A stretch of DNA of 64,000 nucleotides from Xiphophorus maculatus (GCF_002775205.1 NC_036446.1:776272-840271); one strand, 5' to 3'; shown: positions 22,067 to 37,000, counted from the first letter of the stretch. The notes: generated from the sequence alone by a model not told the origin. Program-made: numbers and translations.

Positions 22067-25000
22067 ATGGGCGCGCTCCCGTTGCTTTTGCTCGTGCTCT
22101 GGATTTGCGAGCACGCCAGCAGCACGTTCCCGATGCGCGCCTCCTACAGCCTGTACGCCGACGCGCACGCGAACGGAGCCCGCGCAGCCAGCAGACACAG
22201 GTAAGATGACACGTGCACGGAAACGGCGATGATGATGAAGATGAGGAGGTGAAGCAGGGGTGATGACGTCACTGAGCGCGTGCACGTGTGTGTAGAAATC
22301 TGTTGATTTGAGTTTAATACCCTCCAGAACCACAACCAAAACCTTTCTGATGGTGGGTGAAACTGAAGGAGGGCTGCTGGTTGTATTCTGGTTCTGGTTC
22401 CGGGTTCTGACAAACGGGCTGCAGGTCCGAGTTCTGGCTGAGAGTCAGACTTTCTGCTGGGTCAGAGAACCAGGAGGTTCTTCCTTCAGTTTGGTGATTC
22501 TGATCCGGAGCAATGATGTCGTTTGGGTTGGGTTCGGGTTCTGATGTCACTCATTCCTGAAACATTATCCCATGGTTCTGCTGGGACTGGGTCGGAACCG
22601 CTTACACTGCTTTCTCTACATAAACACTGAAAGCAAACATGGAGAGGTTTATCCGGATCTCAGAACCCGTACAGAACCAAAATGTTCTGCTGGACCAACA
22701 TGGCTCTGGTGGACAGAGAGCCGAACTGGGCAGCCGATTCTGAATGCAAATCAAGTCCAGAACTTCCTCTGGATAGCAGAGTTTACTTTTCCTGGTTCAG
22801 GTTCTGGTAAAATAGGGTCGGGTCAGGTTGGGTCGGGTCAGTCATTCCTCTGGAGCCAAATTGGATATTTAGTTTGTAAAATATTTAAAAAATGATTCAA
22901 TTTAATTCATCGAGACCCGAATATGAGCTGAAACTGAACTGAACTGAACCAAATGTGAACTGAAATTATACTGACTGAAAATAACCTGATTCTGTTGAGA
23001 GATTTTAGTCTGACCCGTCTGACCCAATGTGCTGGTACCTGAACCAAATCGCCAGCCCAGACAGCGCTGATGAAGCTGATGAAGATGAGCAGCTGCTCAC
23101 ATATTTCAGGAATTTATCAACCCGGGGACAAATAGTCCCCATGTTGTCAGTGTGAGCATCTCATGAATCCGTATCTGCTCCAGCCAGATCAAACCGTTTC
23201 AAACTCAGAAGAAATTCTGCAGAGTTCTAAGATGTGAAATAAATCAGTGAAATAGTGAAATGAGCCTTTAGTCTGGGACCTCCAGAGAAACTGTCAACAG
23301 GCAACAGGCAGAACCGTCTGCAGACCTGAGACCCAATTAGTGTGAGCCGACGTTAGTGGGACGGTGTGTTAGTGGGATACTGCGTAAGTAGGACAGAGTG
23401 TTAGGGGGACGGCGCGTTAGTGGCACGGTGCTTTAGTGGGACGGTGAGTTAGTGGGACGGTGTGTTACGGGGACGGTGCGTTAGTGGCACGGTGCTTTAG
23501 TGGGACGGTGCATTAGTGGGACGGTGCTTTAGTGGGACGGTGCGTTAGGGTGACAGTGCATTAGTTGGATGCTGCGTTAGGGGACGGTGTGTTATTCACA
23601 CAGAGGTTGAGGCTGTGGAGAAGCTGTCATGCTCGCCTTGCACTCACGCCACACACAGTTGTTTTTCGCCTCCCACCGTGGCATATGAAATGCTTTCTCT
23701 ACCTCTGAAGAGATGTACATCTACAGAAATCCAAAAGACTCATCCCATAAAGCCAAGGCAACCAAAACAAACACCGCTTTAATAAGGGCGATTTAAAAAA
23801 ACACCCTTATTAAGGGTGACTCAACAGTCACAAAACGGAAATTCTTGCTCTCTGCTAGTGCCGCATACATTTTCTGTTCAGTTTGTTTTATTCTGAGCTT
23901 CTGTTCATCAGGTCCCATGCTGTGCTGTAGTTTCAGAAAACTGGTTCAGTATGGAGAATTGAATATCTCCACCACTGGCCCAGCACCGTCCTCCAGCCTC
24001 CTGGTCTCTATGGAAACAGAGGCTGTTGAGATGTATCTGTCTTTCTTGACAAAAACATGTCAACACAGAGACACATTCATCATGACCTGCTGACCTCACC
24101 ACAGAGCTTCATGTGACATTAAGCTCTCTCAGGAACAACAAGTCTTCTTCTCCAGATCTTAGAGAGCCTCAACAGTCAGGAACTAGTTTGATGTTTTGGA
24201 CTGGTTGGATGCTGCAGGCGGCTGGATTTGGACCTGAATGATTTCTTCTTTTTTCCTTGATGTTTTGTTTCTCCTGTTGTACTGCCAGAGCTAAAACTGA
24301 ACCATAAACTGTGATGTTCCAGAACCAGAACCCTTCACTGTGTGTCCCAGAACTGGATCAGAACAAGAAGCCGCTCTTTAACTGTGTGTCTGTCTTGAAG
24401 GAACTGGTGCGCGTTCGTCCTCACGAAGACGGTGAGTTGCGTGGTGGAGGACGGCGTGGAGACCTACGTGAAGCCCGACTACCACCCATGCAGCTGGAGC
24501 AGCGCCCAGTGCAGCCGGGTTGTGGTGTGAGTGACCTCTGACCCATTTCTGACCCGGCCCTCTTGGAACCGGCGCACTGAGCCTCCATGTTTGGTGTCTC
24601 CGCAGCTACCGGACCTACATGAGGCCCCGCTACAAAGTGGCCTACAAAACCGTGACGGAGATGGAGTGGAAGTGTTGCCATGGTTACAGCGGAGAGGACT
24701 GCAGCGTCGGTCCGGCTGGCAGAGCAGGAAGTCACACGTCCAACGGAGCGTGGACAGGAAGTGGTTCTGGAACCGGACAAAATGGAGGTAACAAAGAGTC
24801 TGATCTTTGCCACTAGGTGGCGATGTTTTTATTGAGTCTACACAAATAATAAATATTACTGCTAAGTCCCTAAATATTAAAACAAGTAATTTGTTTTTAA
24901 TCTAAAAACTTTGATTACATATCACTTAAACTGACATTTAAGAGGTGAAAATGATGGGGGCTGTTTGTAAAATTACAGAGTCAAACATTAAAGAGATCCA

Positions 25001-28000
25001 CGATTAGTTACAAAAATAGACCTTATTTGGGAAATATTTATCTTAGATGTAAAAGCAATACAGTAATAATACTGTAGGTTATTTAGTTTTTATAAATTGT
25101 AATAAAATATTGTCGCAGGAATGTTGCCATGTTGTTCACGCTGCAATGCATTCTGGGTAAATGACCTGTAATGGTCCAACTGCCTGGCTCCTCCAGCTGC
25201 AACAGTGATAAGTAATGTTATTAAGCCTTTTAATTTGAACCGGAGCGCATTGAAACGATCAGAACGTAGAAATAAGAGGTGATGATGAGGAGGAGCAAAC
25301 AGAGGAAGAGGAAGAGTTGGCCATAGCAGCTGCTGCTGCCTTCAGGTTCATAATGAAACAATGAATGAGACTCACCTCTGGTCACTGCATGATCCAGTAA
25401 GTACTTCTGTAGCTCTGAGTCCAGTTAGGCAACAGCTGTTACTGGTGGTGGCTTCACATTCAGTACCGGTGATAATATTCCTTTATTTAATCACGTAAAC
25501 CCCGTTGAGATCTAGATCTCATTTTCAAGAGGGAAAACAAGGGAAACAAACTTCACTCCCCGTCGGGGTATCGAACCCCGGTCTCCCGCGTACAGGCAGG
25601 GATACTCACCACTATACTAACGAGGAGAATACAGATCTGAGAGATCTTCTCAGACCTGTATTCAGCTTTCGGTGTGTTACCGAAAGCAAACAGCTTTCGG
25701 TAACACACCGAAAGCAAACAGCAGAAACCCAGCAAACAGGAAGGAGCAGGATGGACCACTGTCAATCTCAGACCTTATTTGGAAACGGGATCATTGCACT
25801 CCGGAAGTGAAGGGGGCGCTATTTCCTTTATTATCCGGGGTCTCCCATTTTAATTTTCTTTTAAAATCTCTGATATATCTTCACCTTTAGGAAGGATTTT
25901 CACTCTCAGCATGTATTTGAACTTCTCTCTTTTATTTACTTCAGCACAGCTCACAGTTCTTAACAAATTCTGTAGCTTTCTGTATACTTCTAAATTTGCT
26001 CCTTAGTCACATCTTTTTGGGGCTGATACTGCCTCTAGTGGTGTGGTGGTGGTAACACAACTAATCTAATTATATTTCTAAGTCAGAATACCACAATGTC
26101 TTTATTATTTACTCTTAATTTTGGCATTACTGGCACCTTAAAAGATAAATGTTTTATAAAACACCATATTTTTTAATTTTCCTAAGGTTGTAGAGCTAAT
26201 TAAATGACATAAACAATACTTTTATACATTATAAATAATATATATATATATCCATCAATTATAGGAGGAACAAAAGAAATAAGGAGACATAAAAACAACA
26301 TGATCAACTGTAATAAAAATACAATTTGCAATGTATACATAAGAAATTTAATTGAGCAAAAGTCAATAACAAACAAATGAATTAGGTTCACAGAAGAAGA
26401 ACAACCCAGGTCGTTACAACCAGGGTTGATAAACAGATACAAGCAAAAATTCACATTTTTGTTTTTATGGTGCCATGTATATTATTCTGAGAGACTTTTT
26501 GTTGATAGAGTTTTATAGACACTTCTCAAAAAAATAAAGGGAACACTTAAACAAGTGTTTAACACTTAAAGTGTTCCCTTTATTTTTTGAGCAGTATATA
26601 TACAGTATATACATATATATATATATATGCAATGGTTATATATATATGGTTATATATATAGTTTTATATATAGGAAAAATAAGATGAAACTATTTAGTCT
26701 ATCAAAGTGGTCAGCTTCCTTCAACTCTAACACGATAAATCATATTCATAGAATCACAAAATCAACAATTTTGAATAGAGCAAAATACTTAGCACGCTAT
26801 AGGTAAATGTTATCATTTAGTTTGGCTAAGAATAATTATTGCACTGTCAATAAATGACTTCTAATAGATGTTCTTAGTTCCCAGAGTAACGCCTTCATGA
26901 GCTCAGAGTTTCAAACTGATGAATAAAGAGGATGGATGCTCTCTGCTGAAATATTTCTTGCCGTCTTTCATGTTCTTTCAGCAAACAGTTGAGACAGAGT
27001 TGTTTTTGGTTTCACCACTATTTACTTGCTGTTATACCTGGGATTGAAAGTTTTCTTAAAAGATTGTCTGTTATTCTGCAGCTCATGTGACCAAACCAGC
27101 TGAGGAGATGAAAAGTTAAAACTTGAATTAAGATGTTGTTTTAACTTGAGTTGAGTTAAAATTCAAGTTAGGATGTTACATTTTAACATTTTAACTCAAC
27201 AACTTCTACCTAACTAGAGGTTATACACAACCTCAGGTTGGGAAACCCCAAGATCACTGGGTCTTCTTAAAAGATAGAGTCTCCGGGAACAGTTCTTAAA
27301 GATATAGTGTTTTCAGCAAAGTTGAGCTGACTGTCCAGAAAGGACACAAGGAATTTAAAATTCGCCTCAGTTTCAAGAGGTTGGCCATTGAGTGAAACTG
27401 GAATCACTTTCAGGTCTTGTTAATTTCATTTAAGTAGCTCTACTTCCTTAAGAAAATGAAAAGGTATGTTCTTTTGTGAGGGAATTTATATTTTACGGTT
27501 CCTGTAATGCCAGAATTAATAATAAATAATAAAGACCTTGTGGTATTCTGATTTAGTAATGTAATTATATTAGTTGTGTTACCACCCCCACGCCTCTAGA
27601 GGCAGTATCTGAAAAGATGCAACTAAGGAGCAGATATAGAAGTTCACAGAAAGCTACAGAATTTGTTAAAAACTGTGAGCTGCTCTGAAGTAAATAAAAG
27701 AGAGTAGTTCAAATACATGCTGAGAGTGAAAATCCTTCCTAAAGGTGAAGATATGTCACTGATTTCAAAAGAAAATAAAAACGAGAGACCGCGGATAATA
27801 TAGGAAATAGCACCCCCTTCACTTCCGGAGTGCAATGGTCCCGTTTCCAAATAAGGTGCGAGACTTACAGTGGTCCGTCCCGCCCTTCCTGTTTGCTGCA
27901 GCCAGGTGGACCCAAGAAGCTCCTTTAGCATTTCCAGCAGTAATAGCTCTGTTAGCATTAATTTTTAGCTAGTTCAGGTAACGATCACCTGTTGGAGCCT

Positions 28001-31000
28001 TCATTGGTTCTGCTGGTATATATGGCTCAAAGTGCTGTGGAGAAATGTCCAGGATCCAGATCAGGTCCTTCGTTGTTGTTCCACTCCGGCTCTCGCCTTC
28101 GCTCTCCTTTCTTTCATGTGGGAAATTATCCAGATTCGCCTCAGATTTTTATTTTTTTATCACAGTCGATAGTGACACAGTGTGACGTTATCTAAAATTA
28201 CACCAGTCAAACGCAATATGATCAACAACTACTGGGATAAAGTTAGCCTTCCTGTGTTTACTCTGTAGACTCCAGTACAGATTGGACCTGATGACGTCAT
28301 CAACCCATCGGTGAAAAAATGGCGACCTCCATGGGTGACAAATACAACAAAAGATGTGAATTTTTGAAGTAATTATGAGTTCTGGCGTATCAAAACCAGC
28401 ATTTTTTTAGGTAATAGGAAAATTAACAACATATTTAGGTCAACATGTTAAATAATCCTGGATCCTTTCAACAGCAATAATTTGGGCTAAATAGCCGTTT
28501 ATAAGAGGAAGACAAATAGGTTATGGCTGTTTAGTCATTTATAAATGTCACAGTTTCAAATAAAATGTTTAGTTAGCAAGCTAAATATTGAAGCAACCTA
28601 AATATTTAGCTTCAATGTAAATATTTGTCTTTCTAAATTATTAGCAAACAAGTTAAACATTGTTAGTTAAAATATTTAGCTGCAATTCAAATATTTAGCT
28701 TCCTAAGAGGCGGACCAGGTATTTAATAAGGAAGCTAGGGATCATAGTAGGAAGCTAAATATTTAGTTTACAAATAAATATTTGGCTATAAGTTTAATAT
28801 TTAGCTTGTTAACTACATTTGATGTTTGAAGCAAAATATTTTGTCTGCAAACAAAATATTTAAATATTTAGTTTGACACTGTGACATTTATAAATTAATG
28901 AAAAGATAACCCTTATTTCTCTCTTATAAACTGCTAAGTAACAAATTATTGTAGTTAATTTTTGACTGAGTTATTTTACTAACAGGAAGCTCACAGGAAA
29001 CCTCAGACATGTTATCATATCTCTTTCATTTCGTTCCAGTTGATGCTGTTTGATTTCTCATGTTGATGTCTGAACATGAAACCTGAAACCTGGGGCCGTT
29101 CCTTTCTTTCCAGGACGACAGGACCGGGAGGAAATTAGAAAGTTGGAGGAAAAGATCCAGAGGCTGACGGAGAAGCTGCACGATTTCCAGTCCACCATGA
29201 ATGAACACCTCCACCACGAACCTGTCAGACCCGGAAAAAACCCGGCAGACGCTGCACCGCCTGAAATCAAAGAGACGATCCACAGCATTCAGACCAAACT
29301 GGACCAGCTGGACAACCGAACCAAGGTGCACAGCAACAGGGTCCCTGTGCCGTCTCCATGTTTCCACTGTGATCTGGATGATTAGTCTTTAGCGCTCCTA
29401 GTCTTGGGAGGATTGGAAGGTCTTCTTACCATCACCCTAACGGAAGTTCAAATCTCACTTCAGATATTCTCTCAAGTCCCTTTATTATACTGATGATTTA
29501 TTTAACCTCAAGAAATAAGTCCCAAATTAGTAAATTTCAATTGACCTAATTATTGACTTTCTCTAGAGATTCAATTTGGGTCTGTAGCTGGACCATATAA
29601 AAATATTTATACAACTTGCATTCCTAAGAAACATGACATAGAAGAAACGAGACAAATAAAAAGCTCAGCAATTAAAACTGTTTTCACAGAATAACGGATT
29701 TATTCAGGGGTGGGCACCGCTAATTAAAACATTAGCTACGCTACCCATAAAGCGCTAATGAAAAACATTAGTTCTGCTAATGCTAAAACGTTACACCAAC
29801 ATGAAGCTAATGCTAAAGTGTTTCACTAGCATATTTACTGGACTCTAAGGCTAAATTGTCATATAAGCTGTGTGTCACGAGCAGAATGAAAAAGATTTGT
29901 ATATGTGAATTTTTGTGTTTATTTAATTAAAACCTTGTTTGTCTATGTGTTGTACTCTTCTGTTAGTCTAATTCATTCATTTGTTGCTTACCTGCCATTT
30001 GCTCAGAATCAATGGATTGTTGGTTGGTTAAATGGTTGTTTGGTTGATTAGTTCAATGGTTGGTTTGATGGATGGTGGGTTGGATGCTAACTGCACTTGC
30101 TTGTGTCCTATCAGGCTCATGATAAAACTCTGGTGACCATTAACAACCACCTGGTGAACGGGAAGGGCAACGATCTGGACGGAGACGTTTCCCCTGGAGG
30201 ACTGAGCAGAGAGCAGCTGAGCTCCCTGAAGGAGAGCGTCCTGAAGGAGCTGGAGCGCAGAGTGCTGCTGTCCTGCTCCTCCTGTCAGGTAAATCCTCCA
30301 CGTTTGGCTCCGCCCGGCGTCCGGGCCTTCGGGAAGCTCACGGTGTGCTCTGTTGCTCCCAGGCCGGCGTGGAGGACCTGCGGCGCCAGCAGCAACATGA
30401 CCAGGAGAGAATCCGCGCTCTGGAGAAGCAGCTGAATGACGCCGACGTTCGCCACCGACAGGACGCCGAAAAGCTTCGACTGGAGCTGCAGCATTCCCAG
30501 AGATGCTGCACCACCATCAACGACCTGCAAAACCGCATAACCGACGCCGAAAACAAGATCAGCTCAGCCTCAGAGAACTTCAACGTCCTGCTGGACCGCC
30601 TGAGGCCCGGCAGCGAGGGAGGAGAGTCCCAGGGAGGGGGAGGAGCCAGTGGAGGAGGAGAAGCTACTGCAGGAGGAGGAGCTACAGGCAGGGCAATTGG
30701 AGGGGGAGGAGTTAGTGGAGGAGGTAGGGCTAGTGGAGGAGGCGATGGTTTGACCGATGTTCGGTTGAATCTCCTGAAGGACTTGGAACTCCGCATCAAC
30801 AGCAGTGTTCTGCAGGTCTGCTCTCACCTGGAGGCCGACCTGAGGGACTTTGTCCAGAGAGAGCTGGACGACCTGCGGACGGCGTTCTCACACCGCTTCG
30901 ACGACCGCACCTTCAGGATCGAAGACGTGGAGCTGGAGGTGGAACAGCTGCAGAGCAAACTGCTGGAGCAGGACAGGAGAATGTCAGCGCTGGAGAACCA

Positions 31001-34000
31001 AACGGCTGAGACGAGGAGGAGGATGGAGGAGTGCCACTGCACAGGTGGGGGAGGGTCTTCTGGAACAGGTGGAGGTGAAGGAGAAGAAAGAGGCGGAGAC
31101 ACTGAGGAAGGTATCAACGGATCACATGGAGGTGGAGCAGCAAGCGCTGGATCAGGTGGAGGACCAGGTGGAGGTTTATCTGGCGGGAGAGAAAACACGA
31201 CCAAGAAATCTCTGGAGTGGAGAGTTGTGGCCAACGAGGGTCAGATTCGACACTTCAACACTCGATTGAAGGACCTGTCGGTGTCTGGAGACTCCCTTCA
31301 TGACCGGGTGAGTTCAGCGCTCCACCTTTTCCAAAACGCGGTTTGATTTACCGACACGAGGAGAACTGCAGCTGAGACCAAATCCGATGAAAACACACAA
31401 AACGTTTCCTACTGACTTCAGTTCCAGGGAAAACTTCTCAACTTGTAGGAAAACCCAAGGGTGCACCGATTTATCGGCCCGCCGATTTCTTTAATATTGA
31501 GAGATTGGTGATCGGCTGATTCTTGCATATGAAGCCTATCTTATCCACAGAATTGATAAATTAGGCTTTTTAAAAGATCGGTAATAGCCAATCGGCCAGA
31601 AAACTGCAGTCGGTGCACTCCTAGGAAAAACCTTTGCTCTCTCATAAAAAATTTTCCAGTTTTAGGTCAGACTTAGATATTATGACAATAACATCAAAAT
31701 ATTACAAGAAAAACATAATAATGACATGAGAATAAACTAATAATTGCAATACTTTGAGAATGAAGTAGTAATTTTAAATTCCCTTCATGAAAAATTACAA
31801 AATAAAATGAGGAATGTTGAACAACTTATACTTTGGTCTCATTACACATAAGTTGATATTTCATCTTCTAACACATCAGTTTGTTATCGGCAGCAGAACT
31901 TTGAAATGAAATGTAAAACCACGCGGACCCGGTCAGATCCTCATAACTCTTTCAAAGATTTTTTTTAGCAGTAAAATATATTTTTCTTGTAATTTTATGA
32001 CTTTGTTCTGGTAAAATTGTGTCTTTGGTCAAATAACATTACGACTTCATTCTCATCATTTAAAAACAGTGAAACCTCTGGTTCTGGTCCTGGTTCTGGT
32101 CATGATGCTCCGTTGTAGAAGCAGGATAATTCGGTTCTGATGTAACGTCAGACAGTGAAGCAATAATCATCCTGTGTGTTTTCATACAGGGTATGTAAAC
32201 ATATGGTTTCAGCTGTAGGTCCTCTGCTGACGTACTGGTGCTGGTTCTGTGTTGATGATGGAATCCTGAGCTGTGATTGGCTGATGATCGGTCCAAACGA
32301 TCGGTCCAAACGATCTGTCCAGGTTCTGGACTTGAGCCATGACGTTCAAGCGATCAAGTCGCTGACCGGTGACAACGGTGAGAACTTCAACCGCATCGTG
32401 ATGGAGGTGGAGATGTTGGGCCAGGACTGTGAGCTGTGCAGCCGCGTGGAGGCGGAGCTGCAGAACCTCCAGAACTGGTCCAAGGACCTGAGCGCCATGC
32501 AGGAGACGCTGCAGAACCTGGAGAACCGCGTCGGTTCCATCCAGACCCAGCTGGACTCGGAGGGCGGCGGCTGCAGCCAGGTCTGCTCGCCGCTGCAGGA
32601 TGAGGTCCGCTCGCTGCGAGACGAGGTCCGGAGATGCTCGGAGCGCTGCAGTCCCGGTCCCGGTCCCGGTCCCGACTCCTTCACAGGTCAGGCCCACCTT
32701 CATCAGGCTCTTCATCACTAAGGGAAACTGCTACAGGTTCTGGTTCTGGTCGGATAACGTCAGCTGTTTTTCAATTTTCTGGAAGTTTGTTCCAGATCTG
32801 TGGTGCATAGAAGCTGAATGCTGCTTCTCCATGTTTGGTTCTGGTTCCGGTTCTGGATGCAGAGCAGAACCAGAACCAGAACCTGCACCTGATTGGTCAG
32901 GAAGGTTGAAACAACAGCAGCAGATCTTTAATGTGGTGCTAAACCATTCAGTGATTCATAACCTACCAGAACCAGATGTTGTAGAACTGGGTGGTGTAGA
33001 ACCGGATGGTGTCTCTATCCTCCTGGTTCTAGTCAGAACTCCAGCAGCAGTGTTCTGGACCGTTAGGTTGTCAATCAGACCTGTGAAGACGCTGCTGCAG
33101 GAATCAAAGCCACTAAAGAGAAACTAAAGCCTGGATGAGTTTCTCTGATCTGAGACTTTAGTCTCTGGTTCTGGAAATGTTCTGCAGCTGCTAGAAGATC
33201 CACTTTGGTACCGGCAACGCTTTAGCATTAGCCGGTCTAATGTCTATGCTTTAGGATTAGCACAGCTACCTTTTTAGCTAGCGGTGTCCACCACTGTTGG
33301 TTTGGAAACGTCCTTAGTTGAAAGAAACTTCTCTTGTCTTTTTCTGATATTTGTTTCGTGGTTTGAGTCATTTAGGAGGAATTAAAAAGGCAAAAGCAGG
33401 AGATGAATGTGGAACATAGCGCCCCCCCCAGGGGAAATATAGCGACTGTTTTCTGCATAAAGTCTCTGAACTTCTCAGAGGACAGTGAGCTCCCAGATGA
33501 ACCTCATAAACCTCCCAGATAAATTGATGCGTTTAGATCAACATGTAAGTGGTCAGGTGTGAGCATCAAACTCATGTAAATAAACGTTTGTGCCAGCAGG
33601 TGACGGTTCCACTGGCGGGGGCTTCGGGCCAAACCTGGACGCAGAGAAGCCTTTAGATGGCCACAGCGTGATCGGAGGATTCTTCAACAGCAACCAGCTG
33701 AAGACGCTGCAGGACGAGCTCAGCGACATCATCTTCACCTTCGGCTCCATCAACGACACGCTGAAGGGCCTGGAGCACAGCGTGCAGAAACACGGCAGCG
33801 TCATCACCGACCTGGGTGAGCCCGCCGCCGCCACCCCTACGCACCGCCGCATCGGCTTCACGTCTCCCTCTGACCTCCTGCAGGAAACACCAAGGACAAG
33901 ATCATCTCTGAGCTGGACAAGATTCAGCAGGAAGTGACGGAGCACGTCCAGAGGAGCCAGGAGCGGCTGGACCGGACGGACCGGGACATCCGCCGCCTCG

Positions 34001-37000
34001 AGAGCATGCTGGTGGCGGAGATGGGTGACTGCCGGCGTTCCGGAGACGGGTTAGAGAAGAGGCTGTCCAAGCTGGAGGGAGTCTGCGCCAGGCTGGACGG
34101 CGTCTCCAACTCCATCTCCAAGGTCAAAGAAGGTCAGATTCACATAAAGCTCTGATGAAGAAGTCTGTGCCTTTAAGGAGAAAAGTCCTGATTTCTCCGA
34201 TCCCAGGAATATTTTGAGCTGCGTTAAAATCCCATTCCCTGAGAAAACCCGCTGAGCCCTGCAGTGTAGCGCCAGGACTGTCCACCAGGGGGCCGCCCAG
34301 TTTCTGTTTTAACAATGTAAAATATTACGGGGTTACGTTACTGCAGCACATTGTCAATGACTTTTAAACACAACTATAGAGTCTTATTAACGACAAACCA
34401 AAAACTTACAATTAAAATAAATATTATCTACTTTTTGCACTTCTGTTAAATCCCACTTCAGATCCACTGGTTGATTACTGGGTGAAAACACGTGCTGGTC
34501 ACATTCAGAGCCGGCCCAAGGCGTAAATGAACTCAGCAGCAGCTTAAGGTCCCATGAATGCTAACATTTTAACACAGACTCTTCTGGAGTTTTAACATTT
34601 ATTTATTCAAAATAACAACACTGTTAAATTTGACTTAATGGTTTCAGCGTAGATAAATGAAAATACTTTAAATTGTTTATTAAAATTTAAGATTTTAAGG
34701 AGCTGACAGGTTTATTGTTTAATAATTCATAGTTATATTGTTTGGTTACCATAGCAACAATCTGGTGCTATTTGATATTTGAGTTTACAACCATTGATTG
34801 CTTTTAAGCTGGGCCCATTAAACCCTGGCCCCTCCCGGGTTTCTCTGATGTCCTGAGCAGGAAGCGGGGCCCCTGGTCATATTCTGCCCAGGGCCCCAGA
34901 CAGCACTGGACCGGCCCTGCTGTTTGCTTGGTGACCGTTGAGATTTTAGTAATTGCAGTTTATTCAACCGGCCCTCATTAAAGCTTCGTTTGTTTTGGTG
35001 TCCTGGGATTTACGGGGCGGGTCTTCCTGATCCTGGAGCCTGTCGGGTCGGACTGTAACGTGTCACTGGGTTCTGTCTGCAGGCCTGAATCACCACGTGT
35101 CGGGTTTGTGGAGCCACGTTTCCAACCTGAATCAGACCCTCATCCAACATGGAGGAATCCTGGACTCTGTTCAGAAGAACCAGGAGTGGGTCCAGAGCAG
35201 GGTGAAGAGCCTGAACTCCAGCCTGGCCCAGGTCCAGAAAGAGCTGCAGACTGGGCAGACTGGTGAGCTCATTTCTTCTGCTGCTTTCTGGGTCAGGTGG
35301 TTCTGGTTTCCTCCAGTCCAACTCATCCAGACCAGAACCTCACTTTAAAAAGTTTAGAGCTGCTTTTTAAAAGTGGCTCATCGTTCCTGCAGTCAGCTGC
35401 TGCCCCCTGCTGGACGCTCAGTGTGAGCACTTTGAGTTACCACGGTTACCGTCTCTATCTCGTTGCCGTTGCTATGGAAACCGGGAGAGGAGCGCTCAGC
35501 TCCCAGGAGAAACAGCAGAGACATGAAATGTTTGAATGGTTCATCCTGGATGAGACGAACAATTTCTTTTCAAATTAATGTTGGTTTGTTTCTTAAGAAG
35601 ACTGAAGTCTGCTTTTAGCATCCTCTCCTATTAAATGATAAACTTGCTTGCCGCAAACTCCCAGGTTTTAACTGCAGAAACTTTTAGTTTTATTTATGAT
35701 CTGAAATAAAATTAAACTGTTTGTCAAAAAAATCTGATTCATGCAGCTAAAAATCTTACTGATTCCTCTGCTGGAAATGCAGGTTTTTAATGTTTTTATT
35801 ATTTATCAAAACTTCCTCCCTCAGGCCTTCCAGGGCCTCCAGGAGAGAAAGGCCTGATGGGGCTGCCGGGCTCCCGGGGGCCCCCCGGACCTCCTGGGCT
35901 GAAAGGAGAAGCCGGATCCCGAGGATTTCCAGGTGAGAAGCTTCATTCCTACAGCTCTAAAATAAATCTGGCATCAGTCTTAGTTTTTATCCAGGTGTGA
36001 AAACATTTTTAATCTCAGTGAGATTTTTCTAAGGTAAAAAGTCTTCAGGAATCAGCTGTTTTCCAGTTTCCTTTAAAACACACTGCTGGCTGCGCTAACA
36101 TTAACCACCAACCATAAACATTAGGAACACAAACGCTAAACTGATGCATCAAAATGGTGGTTAGCAGAAGCTAATGCTAAACGCTAACTTCAACACTGCA
36201 TTTTGGGATTATCGATGTTATACAAAAACATTGTGAAAGGATCTAGCAAACTTTTCATGGAAATCTTTAAAATTGCTGTAACATGAAAGGCAGTTTTATC
36301 TGCGATAGAAAAATGTGACTTTAGTGATACAGAACTTTCATAAATTAACTTTATTATTTACAGTAAACATTTTATTCCCTCTTCCAAACATCTGCAGCAA
36401 AAAACATAATTTCCTGATTTTATCGTCTTTATTTCATATATTGAACTTCAGATAGAGTCCAAACCAAAACTCCAACACAGATGCTGAACTTTATTCAACT
36501 TAAAGTTTACAAAAAAACACAAGAAAATAAAATTAGCTTCAAAGTTAGCAAAAATGCAAGCAATTAGCTTTAGCAGCTAATTGGAAATATTCTCACCACT
36601 GTTAATGGGCTCAATATTACATCTGATCAGGTTTAAGATGAGCAGAATATTTGAAATCATTAGAATATAACTGTTAGTGAATTTCAAAAGTTTTGAAGGT
36701 AATTATTACATTTTGATCTCATAATTCATGTCTGATGATGATCAGTGGGAAACAACAATGCAGAGCTAGAGAGAAGGCAATGTGGGAAATTAAAATCTCT
36801 AACAACTGATATTCCTGTTTTTTTTTCAGGTCCTAAAGGTGAACCAGGTACGTCCTGCCGGCCTCCAATTGGCCGCAGCCGGTCCACACTGCCTCTGATT
36901 GGCCGCAGCCGGTCCACACTGCCTCTGATTGGCCGCAGCCGGTCCACACTGCCTCTGATTGGCCGCAGCCGGTCCACACTGCCTCTGATTGGCCGCAGCC

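Larger units (their letters stand above)
25730..27898. mobile_element. 2.17-kb element with about 415-bp terminal inverted repeats
   Basis: 25730-26146 and 27480-27898 are inverted copies of each other, starting CAGCAAACAGGAAGG and including TTGCACTCCGGAAGTGAAGG and AACACAACTAAT. They match at most positions over about 415 bases. No intact transposase is seen inside; the centre holds a miniature Tc1 end pair, a TA-rich tract and a LINE fragment. It is a foldback or non-autonomous DNA transposon in emilin1 intron 3. Clear target duplications were not found. Confidence 0.7.

Noticed and set aside
26200-26454. Hydrophobic 84-codon minus-strand frame inside the long-inverted-repeat element
   Set aside because: AT-rich sequence gives Leu/Ile/Phe runs by chance; no transposase or membrane-protein motif is seen.
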